A DNA stretch of 64,000 bases from the NCBI GenBank assembly GCA_900468535.1, contig UBTY01000003.1, positions 1 through 64,000 on the forward strand, in the 5' to 3' direction. The stretch comes from Hyphomicrobiales bacterium (GTDB lineage: Bacteria > Pseudomonadota > Alphaproteobacteria > Rhizobiales > Rhizobiaceae). A program made the position numbers and the translations under genes. Within the stretch, counting starts at the first letter, position 1. Every line of letters starts with the position of its first letter. Positions 51,868-60,373 of the stretch are shown in pieces. The notes under the pieces are model-generated. The model was not told the origin of the DNA and did not search any database. It worked only from the letters and a program-made list of their open reading frames with translations.

Positions 51868-52365
51868 CTAGCGGGTCGGCAACAGGGCTTCGAGACGCAA
51901 GAGCGCAATACGTTCGACCTGAGCGGTGGCGGTTTCGAACTCCTCATCACGCGTATTGTTGATGCGCTTTTCGAAGGCCGCCAGGATGTCGTCCTTGTTC
52001 AAGCCCTTGACGGCAATAATGAAGGGAAAGCCGAACTTCTCGACATAGGCGGTGTTGAGCTCGGTGAACCGGGCATGCTCGGCAGCGCTCAGTCGGTCGA
52101 GCCCGGCACCGGCCTGTTCCTTCTTGCTGTCCTCGGTGAGTTCGCCCGCGATCGCCAGACGTCCCGCAAGATCAGGGTGTGCGCGCAGGACGCCCAGCCG
52201 CTCCTCCGGGCTTGCCGCCTGGAAGATGGCAACCAGCGCCGTATGCACGCGGTCTACTGTCAGCTTGTCTCCGACGAAGCCGTCGTCATAGGCACGCTCG
52301 GCAACGAACGGCGAATGTTCGAACACACCGCCGTACCTCGATACGAACTCGTCACGCGACAGCAT
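51868..52365 (-). CDS. uraD: OHCU decarboxylase
   Basis: 165 residues. Makes S-allantoin from OHCU. RDEFVSRYGGVFEHSPFVAERA, LRAHPDLAGRLA with the catalytic His, the SKKEQAGAGLD loop and KFGFPFIIAVKGLNKDDILAAFEKRINN are diagnostic. ATG 52365 overlaps the puuE stop by one base (TGATG). Next enzyme after UraH. Confidence 0.95.
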   Translation of the reverse strand: MLSRDEFVSRYGGVFEHSPFVAERAYDDGFVGDKLTVDRVHTALVAIFQAASPEERLGVLRAHPDLAGRLAIAGELTEDSKKEQAGAGLDRLSAAEHARFTELNTAYVEKFGFPFIIAVKGLNKDDILAAFEKRINNTRDEEFETATAQVERIALLRLEALLPTR

Positions 52366-53288
52366 CAGATCGTCTCCGGCTTGTGATGTGCATGCCAGTG
52401 CTTTGCGATCTCCAGACGTGTGGGGACCCAAACCTTGTCGTGCTTCAGCACATATTCCATGAAGCGTTTAAGTGCTGCGGCGCGGCCCGGGCGACCAACC
52501 AGGCGGCAGTGCAGTCCGATGGACATCATCTTCGGGCTGCCGGCCTTGCCCTCTTCGTAGAGCGTATCGAAGGCATCCTTGAGGTAGGTGAAGAACTGGT
52601 CGCCCGAGTTGAAGCCCTGCGGCGTCGCAAAACGCATATCGTTGGTCTCAAGCGTGTAGGGAATGATCAGGAAAGGTTTGTCGTCGACGCCTTTCACCCA
52701 GAACGGCAGGTCATCGGCATAAGAGTCCGAGGAATAAAGGAAACCGCCCTCCTCCATGACGAGACGCAGCGTGTTGTCGGAGGGCTTGCCCTGATACATG
52801 CCGTAGGGGCGCTCGCCTGTCAGTTCCGTGTGCAGACGCACGGCTTCCTGGATATGCTTGCGCTCGACATCTTCCTGGAAGTCCTTGTATTCCAACCAGC
52901 GGTAGCCGTGGCTCGCGATTTCCCAGCCGGCCTCTTTCATCGCTGCAACCGCCTCCGGATTGCGCGCCATCGCCAAAGTGACGCCATAAACCGTAGCCTG
53001 AACGTTGAGCTCGGTAAACATGCGCCACAAGCGCCAGAAACCGGCGCGCGAGCCATATTCGTAGATCGATTCCATGTTGAGGTTGCGCTGGCTCGGCCAG
53101 GCGGCAGCACCGACGATTTCCGACAGAAGGTTCTCGGAAGCCGGATCGCCATCGAGGATGCAGCTCTCGCCGCCCTCTTCGTAATTGATGACGAACTGGA
53201 CGGCGACGCGCGCGTCTCCCGGCCACTTCGGGTCGGGCGTGTTGCGTCCATAGCCGATCAGATTGCGCGGATAAGTCTCGGATACCAT
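52365..53288 (-). CDS. puuE: Allantoinase PuuE
   Basis: 307 residues of the polysaccharide-deacetylase fold, not the amidohydrolase type. Opens S-allantoin to allantoate. MVSETYPRNLIGYGRNTPDPKWPGDARVAVQFVINYEEGGE, the metal-site EIASHGYRW and SIGLHCRLVGRPGR are typical. First gene of the ureide operon; the 99 bases upstream should hold its promoter. Confidence 0.94.
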   Translation of the reverse strand: MVSETYPRNLIGYGRNTPDPKWPGDARVAVQFVINYEEGGESCILDGDPASENLLSEIVGAAAWPSQRNLNMESIYEYGSRAGFWRLWRMFTELNVQATVYGVTLAMARNPEAVAAMKEAGWEIASHGYRWLEYKDFQEDVERKHIQEAVRLHTELTGERPYGMYQGKPSDNTLRLVMEEGGFLYSSDSYADDLPFWVKGVDDKPFLIIPYTLETNDMRFATPQGFNSGDQFFTYLKDAFDTLYEEGKAGSPKMMSIGLHCRLVGRPGRAAALKRFMEYVLKHDKVWVPTRLEIAKHWHAHHKPETI

Positions 53289-53387
53289 GAAATCACCTTC
53301 CTGAAAGTCGGCGAAACGGTAACACCCACGCAGGGAATGTCGAGACGGAAAGTACGCAACAGAGTTTTGCCTTTACGGCACAACCCT

Positions 53388-54110
53388 TTAGGCGGGGACG
53401 GCGACGCGCTCCTTCCGCGCGCTGACTTTGCCGATCGGATGCAGCGAATGCACACGAAACGGCCCGCCATTGCCCTCTTCCATCAGCAGGGCCACGTTTG
53501 ACACCTGGATCGGCGAGGAAAGAACCGGCTCGAACACGCTTCGCAGCGCCTGCTCGACGCGCGGCATGTCCTTATGGTCGATCGGCCCCGACAACGGCAT
53601 GTGAAAACGGAACTCGTCCATCACATAGGGGCATCCCCAGCGGTGCAGGTTGGCGAACTGCGCGGCCGAAAGCCCACCTGGATCGCTGCGCTCGATATCG
53701 GCATCGCTGAGCGGCGCGCGAAAATGGTCGAAGTGCTGGACGATGGCCGACGAGAGGTAGTGGATCTGCTCACATGGGAGAGACGGCACAAGGCTGTAGA
53801 AATCGCCTGTTCTAGCAACTTCTAATTGCGAGATACGAAAGGGCGCCAAAGTGCCGCAGAACCGCATGAGTTCGCGAAGAAGCTGCGCCTCCGACATATC
53901 GGACGCCAACCGGAACGGCGCCTTCAACGCACCATGAAAACCATATCGACGAGGGACAGCGGTATGGAAGGCGATCTCATGGATACCCAAGCCGCGAATC
54001 GCGCTCGGCTCAACCAGTTCGCCTGAAAATACATTCCTGCCGAGCCAGTTTGCAGCCACATGCGACAGCGGATCGCTCGCAGGGGGCGTGAAACAAATGG
54101 CGTAACGCAT
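53388..54110 (-). CDS. DUF1045 family protein (2H phosphoesterase-like)
   Basis: 240 residues. MRYAICFTPPASDPLSHVAANWLGRN, RRYGFHGALKAPF and YVMDEFRFHMPLSG place it in DUF1045, known from phosphonate (phn) operons and thought to have a 2H-like fold; the two His motifs HGA and HMPLS could form the active site. No phn genes are nearby. ATG 54110 starts the conserved region. Confidence 0.8.
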   Translation of the reverse strand: MRYAICFTPPASDPLSHVAANWLGRNVFSGELVEPSAIRGLGIHEIAFHTAVPRRYGFHGALKAPFRLASDMSEAQLLRELMRFCGTLAPFRISQLEVARTGDFYSLVPSLPCEQIHYLSSAIVQHFDHFRAPLSDADIERSDPGGLSAAQFANLHRWGCPYVMDEFRFHMPLSGPIDHKDMPRVEQALRSVFEPVLSSPIQVSNVALLMEEGNGGPFRVHSLHPIGKVSARKERVAVPA

Positions 54111-54223
54111 GACCAGTCCTCCGTCGGCCAGCGGATCCTGAATCATATCCTCTCCGCTGCTGCGCAAGCAGATAGGTGATTTGCATGACAGATTGACGAA
54201 AGGCAGCGACTGCTAATTCACGC

Positions 54224-55399
54224 CTAACGCGAAGCGACGTCGATATGGCTGGACAAAAGGAAGCTTTCCGGAAGCTCGAAGGCAGGCCTTTGCCCCGCAA
54301 CGGTGTGCACGACCGCTTCCGCCAATCGGTGCGCGATGCCGAAACTGACCTTGAATCCGCCCGTCAAGGCCAGGAGCCTGTCACAGGCAGGATGCGTCCC
54401 GACCATGGGATCGCGATCGATTGCTTTCGGCCGCAATCCGGCCCAGCGCTCCAGAACTTCGGCACCTCGAAGCGCAGGCACAAGCTCTTGCGCAGCCATC
54501 AGCAAGGCATCGAGCTGACCATCGGTGGTGAACGGCGCCTCAAAGCGGTTTTCGCTCGTACTGCCAACGGCCACATGCCCACCCTCGTGCGCGACGACGT
54601 AGAGGCCGTCCCGGAAGATCGTCGGCAGAGAGGGATCGACGTCTGCCTTGAGAAGAGCAGCCTGTCCCTTGACCGGCTGGCCGAGCGGTTTGGTGAGGCC
54701 GCTCGTCAACTCCGCCAGCAACGGAAAGGCTTGGTATCCGGCAGCAACGATGCAATGTCCGAACGCGATCGGGCCCGCGCCGCATTGTGCAAGACGTCGA
54801 TCGAGATCGATGCTCTCGAGCGCGGCGTTTTCCAGTATCCGAACATGGCTTGCGGTCCGGAGGAAGGCCGTCAGCATCGCAATCAGCGACCGTGGTGCAA
54901 CACGACCGGCAAGCGTATCGTAGACGAAGCCCGCACTGTCGTCGGCATCGAGCCAGTCATCGACCGGCGGCCTGTCGAGCACGTGCCAGTGAAAGCGGCG
55001 CTCCGAGGCATGCCAGCGCGTTTCGGCGTCCGCAGAATGACCAAGCGCTATCTGCCGAAGGTGTGGCTTCGGCAACGGAATGAGGCGCCCGGACCGGCGA
55101 TAGCCGGCTGAGAGGCCGGTCTGCTCCTGCAACAGCAGGATTTCCGTTTCCAGCGATACCAGCGCGTCGAACTGAAATTGCTTCTTCGCGTTCCATTTGT
55201 CAGGCATGTGCGGCATCAGCGCGCCGAGCAGGCCGCCGCTTGCCCCCTGCCCCAACCGGCCCGCCTCGATCAGCACCGTATCGATGCCGAGACGCTCGGC
55301 ATGAACTGCCGCCCAAAGCCCCATCACGCCGCCGCCGACGATCAGCAGCGAGGTGGACGATTGACCAGAAGGCAAGGCCGGACTATCGGCTGTTGGCAT
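54224..55399 (-). CDS. FAD oxidoreductase resembling the MnmC oxidase half
   Basis: 391 residues. LLIVGGGVMGLWAAVHAERLG and DTVLIEAG bind FAD. LGQGASGGLLGALMPHMPDKW resembles the GASG..GALYP segment of the MnmC C-terminal oxidase, and WAGLRPKAIDRDPMVG matches its RCATRDHLPMVG end, so it may cut cmnm5U34 to nm5U34 in tRNA. A glycine-oxidase-like enzyme is the alternative. The gene is divergent from an mnmD-like methyltransferase gene, which supports the tRNA role. ATG 55399 preferred over 55429. Confidence 0.65.
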   Translation of the reverse strand: MPTADSPALPSGQSSTSLLIVGGGVMGLWAAVHAERLGIDTVLIEAGRLGQGASGGLLGALMPHMPDKWNAKKQFQFDALVSLETEILLLQEQTGLSAGYRRSGRLIPLPKPHLRQIALGHSADAETRWHASERRFHWHVLDRPPVDDWLDADDSAGFVYDTLAGRVAPRSLIAMLTAFLRTASHVRILENAALESIDLDRRLAQCGAGPIAFGHCIVAAGYQAFPLLAELTSGLTKPLGQPVKGQAALLKADVDPSLPTIFRDGLYVVAHEGGHVAVGSTSENRFEAPFTTDGQLDALLMAAQELVPALRGAEVLERWAGLRPKAIDRDPMVGTHPACDRLLALTGGFKVSFGIAHRLAEAVVHTVAGQRPAFELPESFLLSSHIDVASR

Positions 55400-55427
55400 G
55401 ACAGTTACGGATCCCGATGAAATTGGC

Positions 55428-56114
55428 ATGACGCAGCAGCCACTGGAATGGCGCGACGGCGATATGCCCTATTCGACCGCCTTTGGCGATCACTTTTATT
55501 GCCAGACGGACGGGCGGCTCGAGTGCGGCCATGTCTTCCTGTCCGGCAACGGCCTGCCTGCGCGGTGGCAGGACGCGGCGAGCTTCCGGATCGGTGAACT
55601 CGGTTTCGGAACCGGATTGAACTTTGCAGAAACCTGGAGGCAGTGGAAACAGATCCGCGCCCCCGGCCAGCATCTGCGCTTCACCTCGTTCGAGCTTTAC
55701 CCGATGCGGAGAGAGGAAATCGACCGCGCGCTTGCGCATTGGTCCGAGATCGATGCCGAACGCATCGCGCTCGCCGCCGCCTGGCCCGACGTGCCTGACG
55801 ATACGGTGTCGTTGGCGCTCGACGAGCAGACGACACTGAATGTTGTCTGCGGACATGCGTTCGCCGGCGTATCGGCTGCCTCTCCAGGCTTCGACGCCTG
55901 GTATCTGGATGGTTTTGCTCCATCGCGCAACGCCGAGATGTGGTCTGAAGACCTGATGCGGCTCGTCTGCGAAAAAACCACACCGGGCGGCACCTTCGCG
56001 ACTTATGCCGCGGCGGGCTTCGTACGCAGAAATCTGATTGCTGCGGGTTTTACGGTCGAACGCAGGAGCGGCTTCGCGGGCAAGCGCGAAATGCTGTGCG
56101 GCGTCAGGGCCTAG
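55428..56114 (+). CDS. mnmD: MnmD-like tRNA methyltransferase (DUF752)
   Basis: 228 residues. LEWRDGDMPYSTAFGDHFYCQTDGR, FRIGELGFGTGLNFAETWRQW (SAM site), RFTSFELYPMRREEIDRAL, WYLDGFAPSRNAEMWSEDLMR and TFATYAAAGFVRRNLIAAGF are diagnostic of the MnmC methyltransferase part, here a separate gene. It converts nm5(s2)U34 of tRNA to mnm5. ATG 55428 fits homologues; ATG 55398 is in frame upstream. The stop overlaps the histidine-kinase 3' end by 11 bases. Confidence 0.85.
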   Translation: MTQQPLEWRDGDMPYSTAFGDHFYCQTDGRLECGHVFLSGNGLPARWQDAASFRIGELGFGTGLNFAETWRQWKQIRAPGQHLRFTSFELYPMRREEIDRALAHWSEIDAERIALAAAWPDVPDDTVSLALDEQTTLNVVCGHAFAGVSAASPGFDAWYLDGFAPSRNAEMWSEDLMRLVCEKTTPGGTFATYAAAGFVRRNLIAAGFTVERRSGFAGKREMLCGVRA

Positions 56115-59100
56115 ATCCCCTCAGGGGCAGGTCGCTACCCGGTGCCTCGCTCATGCCAAGCCAGTGCGCGATCTTCTCTTCGAGCAGTTCCGGGCTGATC
56201 GGCTTGGACATGTAGTCGTCCATCCCGGCATCGAAGCAAAGCTCACGGTCGCTCTCGAGAGCATGCGCCGTCACGCCGATGATGGGCACCCGATGCCCTT
56301 GGCCGCGTTCAAGTTCCCTGATCCTGCGCGTGGCATCGTGGCCGTTCAGGACAGGCATGGAAACATCCATCATGATGATACGCGGCGTATGCGCCTCCCA
56401 TGCATCGACGGCTTCCTGCCCGTTATTGACCACAAGAAACTTGAGGCCGGTGGCTTGCAGGATCTGTGTGAAGACGATCTGGTTAACGTCGTTGTCCTCG
56501 GCCACAAGCACATCGATGAACGAGGGAACCGACTTTTCAAGCCGCTCCTCTCCTGCCGGTTCGGGTTCCGACGGTGCCTCGACGATCAGGCGAGCGCCGC
56601 TATTGGCCGCCTTGCGAATACGGTTTGCCCTAACGACCTCGACGATCGTATTGCGCAGCACATTGGCGCGCGCCGGCTTCATGAGATGGGCCTGCCCATT
56701 CAGCGCAGCGAATTCCTTCTCGGTGCCAGAGATATCCATGGAGGTCAGGAAGATGATCGGCAGATCGCAATAGCGTGGATCGGCCCGAAGGTTGCGCGCG
56801 ATATCGGCACCGTTCATCCCCGGAATCTGGTAGTCGAGAACGATCGCATCGATCTCCATGTGGCATGCGTGAGCGGCCTCGAGAATGGCGAGACCTTCGA
56901 CACCGTCTTCCGCAGCCGCGCCGTCGAAGCCCCACAGCGAAAGCTGCTCGGTCAGGATCTGACGGTTGACGGCATTGTCATCGATAACAAGAACGCGGGC
57001 GTTCTTGACGTTGATCGGAAGCGGCTTCGGATCAAGGCGCGCAGCCGCGATCGTGAACGGCAGGCTGACGGTGAAGACAGAGCCCTGGCCGGGCGCGCTG
57101 TCGACGTCGATATAGCCGCCGAAGAGGTCGACCAGACCAGCGGTGATCGCAAGGCCGAGCCCTGTGCCCTCATGTCGGCGGGTCGATGAGGAATCGATCT
57201 GCGAGAACTTGCCGAAGATGGAGTCGAGACGATCCTTCGGCATGCCGATCCCGGTATCCTCTATCCGCAGGATCGCCATGATTTCGTCAGCCGCACCGCT
57301 CTTGTAGTCGAGATCGACGAGGACATGTCCGCGCTCGGTGAACTTGACGGCGTTGCCGACAAGATTGGTGACGACCTGCCGGAAGCGGCCCGCATCGCCG
57401 ATGATCGCCATAGGCAAGCCTGGCGCCGCGCGTACCAGAAGCTCGATCCCCTTCTCGGCAGCCAGAGACGAAAGCAGGGTTACCACGTCCTCGACCGCTT
57501 CGACCGGATCGAAGGTGGTGCGACGCAAGGTCATCTGGCCGGAGTCGATCTTCGAAAAATCCAGGATGTCGTTGATGATGGTCATCAGCGCATTGCCCGA
57601 TTTCACGATGATGTCGATGAACGTCTTCTGTCGGGTATCGAGGTTGGTTTTCGCCAGCAGTTCGGCCATGCCAAGCACGCCGTTCATTGGCGTCCGGATC
57701 TCATGGCTCATGTTCGCCAGAAATTCCGACTTCACCTTGTCGGCTGCTTCGGCACGCTCGAGCAGGACGGTCAGGTCCTCCTCGCGAATCTTCATCGTGG
57801 TGATGTCGGTAAACAGGGCGACCCAGTGCCGACGTTCGCTGACACTGACCTCCATCTTCACCCAGCGGCTATCGGCGACGCGAAAGAGCTGCGAGGCGGG
57901 CAAGCCCTGAGCGAGCGAACCGCGCAACCCGTCGAGCACGCCCGCAGCATCTTCCGTGAAATCGCCGCGCGCGGAGCAAAAGGCGAACAGCCCGCTCCAG
58001 TCACGGCCGATCGCCAGCATTTCGGCAGGAATGTCGAGCATGCCGGCAAGCGCATCGTTGCTCAGCAGGATTTCCTCGTCCTGCACCACCAGAAGGCCCT
58101 GCGACATTGCAAGCGTCGCATCGCCCATCAACTCGCCCAGGCTTTCGAGCGCCTCGCGCGCCGCATGGATTTCCTGCTCGTGCCGGCGAACTGTCGAGAA
58201 GTCGGCATAGGTCAGAAGGATACGATCCTTCGATACGCGTCGGCTTTCGACGAGCAAGGAGCGGCTGCCCCAGTTGATCTCGGCGGGCGGCAACTGGACT
58301 TCCGAACGGAATTGGCTGACCCGCCGCTCGAACATCTCTTCCGCCGTCACGCCGGGACCATAGCGGCCAAGCCCGTGATTATACTCGATGAGCTCCATGA
58401 ACGGACGCCCTTCGAAGCGGCTCAACGGCAGGTCCGATATCGTGTAGAACGCCTCGTTGCCGTAGAGGATCGTCAGGTCACTTTCGAGAATGAGAACGCC
58501 GACCGGCAACGAATTCAGAATGCTGGCCATGTCGCGGTGCAGGATCTCGGTATGCACCTGCGCGGCGATCAGTTCGCGCTCGCGATCCTTCAGCAGCGAG
58601 ACGTCCGAGAACGAACCGACGACGTAGCGCTTTCCTTCCGGCCGGTCGATACGGTTGATGCGGGCGAGAACCGGGTGAAGCTTGCCGCCGGCGCCGGGGA
58701 GCAGGCTTTCGACCTCGGTCGCCTTGCCCGTTTCCAAAGCAGCAAGGTTGCCGCGGTGGACGACGCCGCCTGCGGCCTCCCCGAACATCTCCTGCTCGGT
58801 CTTACCGAGCATTTCAGCACGAACTTTGCCGGTAAAGGCCTCGTAGCAGGCGTTCGCATAGATCAGCCTATGATCCGCATCGCGGACGAAAGCTGCAACG
58901 GGTAATGCCTCCATGATGGAGCGCAGCAATTCCGCTTCGGTATCGTGATCCATGGCCGGGATAGTCGGTATTTCCCGTCGCCTCGTACGACCGACGGCCT
59001 CGAAAAGACCGAGTACGTACACGCGGTCTTCCGACACAGTGAAGCTTTCGATCCGCACGCGATCGTGGGCCTTGCCGGAAGCATCGAAACAGATCGCGGT

Positions 59101-59358
59101 TTCCTCGCTGGCAAAGACCAGCGCGCGGCGTTCCTTGTCTTCGCGGTCCTCTTCTTCCGGCCGGTCGAAAAGCTCGCGGCTGCGGCGGCCGATAAAATCC
59201 GAAATGTCCATGCCGAAGAATTCGGCATAAGCGCGGTTGACCGCCACATAGCGAAGTTCGCTGTTCTTGACATAAGCGGGACCAACCAGATCAGCGATCC
59301 GGCAGCACGCCAGCTCGAGAAGGTCTCCCGTGAATGTCAACAAATCACTCCGCAGCAA
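56104..59358 (-). CDS. PAS-domain hybrid histidine kinase with two receiver domains
   Basis: 1084 residues, no membrane segment visible, so probably cytosolic. About four PAS modules (25-125, 140-260, 275-390, 405-525), then HisKA with H552 in FLANMSHEIRTPMNG, HATPase (NLVGNAVKF, DTGIGMP, GTGLGLAI), receiver 1 with D842 (IVLDYQIPGMNG) and receiver 2 with D998 (IIMMDVSMPVLNG). The catalytic and phosphoacceptor residues are intact. No Hpt domain or response regulator is adjacent. Signal and output unknown. Confidence 0.92.
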   Translation of the reverse strand: MLRSDLLTFTGDLLELACCRIADLVGPAYVKNSELRYVAVNRAYAEFFGMDISDFIGRRSRELFDRPEEEDREDKERRALVFASEETAICFDASGKAHDRVRIESFTVSEDRVYVLGLFEAVGRTRRREIPTIPAMDHDTEAELLRSIMEALPVAAFVRDADHRLIYANACYEAFTGKVRAEMLGKTEQEMFGEAAGGVVHRGNLAALETGKATEVESLLPGAGGKLHPVLARINRIDRPEGKRYVVGSFSDVSLLKDRERELIAAQVHTEILHRDMASILNSLPVGVLILESDLTILYGNEAFYTISDLPLSRFEGRPFMELIEYNHGLGRYGPGVTAEEMFERRVSQFRSEVQLPPAEINWGSRSLLVESRRVSKDRILLTYADFSTVRRHEQEIHAAREALESLGELMGDATLAMSQGLLVVQDEEILLSNDALAGMLDIPAEMLAIGRDWSGLFAFCSARGDFTEDAAGVLDGLRGSLAQGLPASQLFRVADSRWVKMEVSVSERRHWVALFTDITTMKIREEDLTVLLERAEAADKVKSEFLANMSHEIRTPMNGVLGMAELLAKTNLDTRQKTFIDIIVKSGNALMTIINDILDFSKIDSGQMTLRRTTFDPVEAVEDVVTLLSSLAAEKGIELLVRAAPGLPMAIIGDAGRFRQVVTNLVGNAVKFTERGHVLVDLDYKSGAADEIMAILRIEDTGIGMPKDRLDSIFGKFSQIDSSSTRRHEGTGLGLAITAGLVDLFGGYIDVDSAPGQGSVFTVSLPFTIAAARLDPKPLPINVKNARVLVIDDNAVNRQILTEQLSLWGFDGAAAEDGVEGLAILEAAHACHMEIDAIVLDYQIPGMNGADIARNLRADPRYCDLPIIFLTSMDISGTEKEFAALNGQAHLMKPARANVLRNTIVEVVRANRIRKAANSGARLIVEAPSEPEPAGEERLEKSVPSFIDVLVAEDNDVNQIVFTQILQATGLKFLVVNNGQEAVDAWEAHTPRIIMMDVSMPVLNGHDATRRIRELERGQGHRVPIIGVTAHALESDRELCFDAGMDDYMSKPISPELLEEKIAHWLGMSEAPGSDLPLRGSRP

Positions 59359-59526
59359 AGAAATTAAGGAAAGCTGTTTCGGGCGACTATAGTCACCTGC
59401 ACTTTAACAACGCATTAACTATGAGGGTTTGGACAAACCAAAGAGTACGCGGAAGACCGCCAAGTCTAAGCCATCGAAATCTTTCCTCGGCTAGAGTAGA
59501 ATTGCCGGATAGCTGACCAAAATAAA

Positions 59527-59552
59527 GGAACTGCAGCAGTCTCTCATTCGTT
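59527..59552 (+). promoter_or_regulatory. EcfG/RpoE2-type general stress promoter
   Basis: GGAAC (59527-59531), 17 bases, then CGTTTT (59549-59554) exactly fits the alphaproteobacterial general stress consensus GGAAC-N16/17-CGTT. The start of the secreted Tyr-rich protein lies about 100 bases downstream. Confidence 0.75.
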
Positions 59553-59650
59553 TTGAGGACAGGTAGTGAAGCCGCATCCGTCAGGCCGCTGATCGACGTC
59601 GATTTTACTAGCGATCTCAATGGGAACGTCATCCATGAAAGGAGACGACA

Positions 59651-60040
59651 ATGTCCGTAGTTCACAAAGGCGTGGCAGCGGGCCTGATGGCAATCACGTT
59701 AGCCACGACTGTGCCGGCAGGTTCCGCGCAGGCTCACTCTCATGATTACTTCTGGGGCGGTGTCGCGGCAGGCGCCGTCGGAGGGATACTGCTCGGCTCT
59801 GCCATGCGCCCTTATCCCTACACATACGGCTATCCCGATGGCTACGGTTATCCATATGCTTATGGCTATCGCTACGGCTATCCGGCCTATCGATCCTACT
59901 ATCCGTATCGGCCCTATTACCGCTCATACAGGCCCTACCCCGCCTATCGGCCGGCCTATTATCAGGCTCGCCGTTGCCACCTGGAGTGGAGGCGCAACGG
60001 CTGGGGTGAAGCCTATCGCGTGAGGGTATGCCCCTACTGA
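59651..60040 (+). CDS. Tyr/Pro-rich secreted protein, likely stress-induced
   Basis: 129 residues. Signal peptide (GVAAGLMAITLATTVPAGSAQA), a Gly-rich hydrophobic patch (YFWGGVAAGAVGGILLGSAM, possibly a glycine-zipper) and then about 60 residues of Tyr-Pro-Gly-Arg repeats (YGYPYAYGYRYGYP, YYPYRPYYRSYRPYP). It ends CHLEWRRNGWGEAYRVRVCPY with two cysteines. AAGGAGA lies 6-7 bases before ATG 59651. The EcfG-type promoter suggests expression under stress or starvation. Function unknown; an envelope-coating role is possible. Confidence 0.78.
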   Translation: MSVVHKGVAAGLMAITLATTVPAGSAQAHSHDYFWGGVAAGAVGGILLGSAMRPYPYTYGYPDGYGYPYAYGYRYGYPAYRSYYPYRPYYRSYRPYPAYRPAYYQARRCHLEWRRNGWGEAYRVRVCPY

Positions 60041-60373
60041 CGAGGGGTGAGCGAGCGAGTTCTTTTTTGGCGTGACGTCAGCTGATGGTTCCGCGCCGCT
60101 CTTGACTTTTGAGCAAAACTAGACCAAATGCGGCCTAGCTTTCACCTTCCGGCCGCCGCGTGAGCGTGCCCCTGCCAGCAAATAGGACGCAGGAAGAAGG
60201 GCAAAAGCGCATTTCGAATAGACCGCATCTAGAAGACGCGGCAGAAGCGCTGGAAAGCTTTTTCCAACAAGACAAGTTCCCTCTTCACGCGGGGTTCTTG
60301 ACGCCAGAGTAAAACCGGATCGCATGCTGCATTCCGGCGATATTGTTTTGGCGCGCCCTAAAAAGGTTATGAC
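60041..60373. other. Leader and promoter region of the DEAD-box gene
   Basis: No coding sequence supported. Contents: a T-rich run (TTCTTTTTT) after the Tyr-rich gene at 60059-60067 without a clear stem, a GCGGCC...GGCCGC inverted repeat near 60130-60157, and AAAAGG (60361-60366) as ribosome site of the helicase. The long leader is common for cold-induced DEAD-box genes, but this is inference. Confidence 0.4.
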
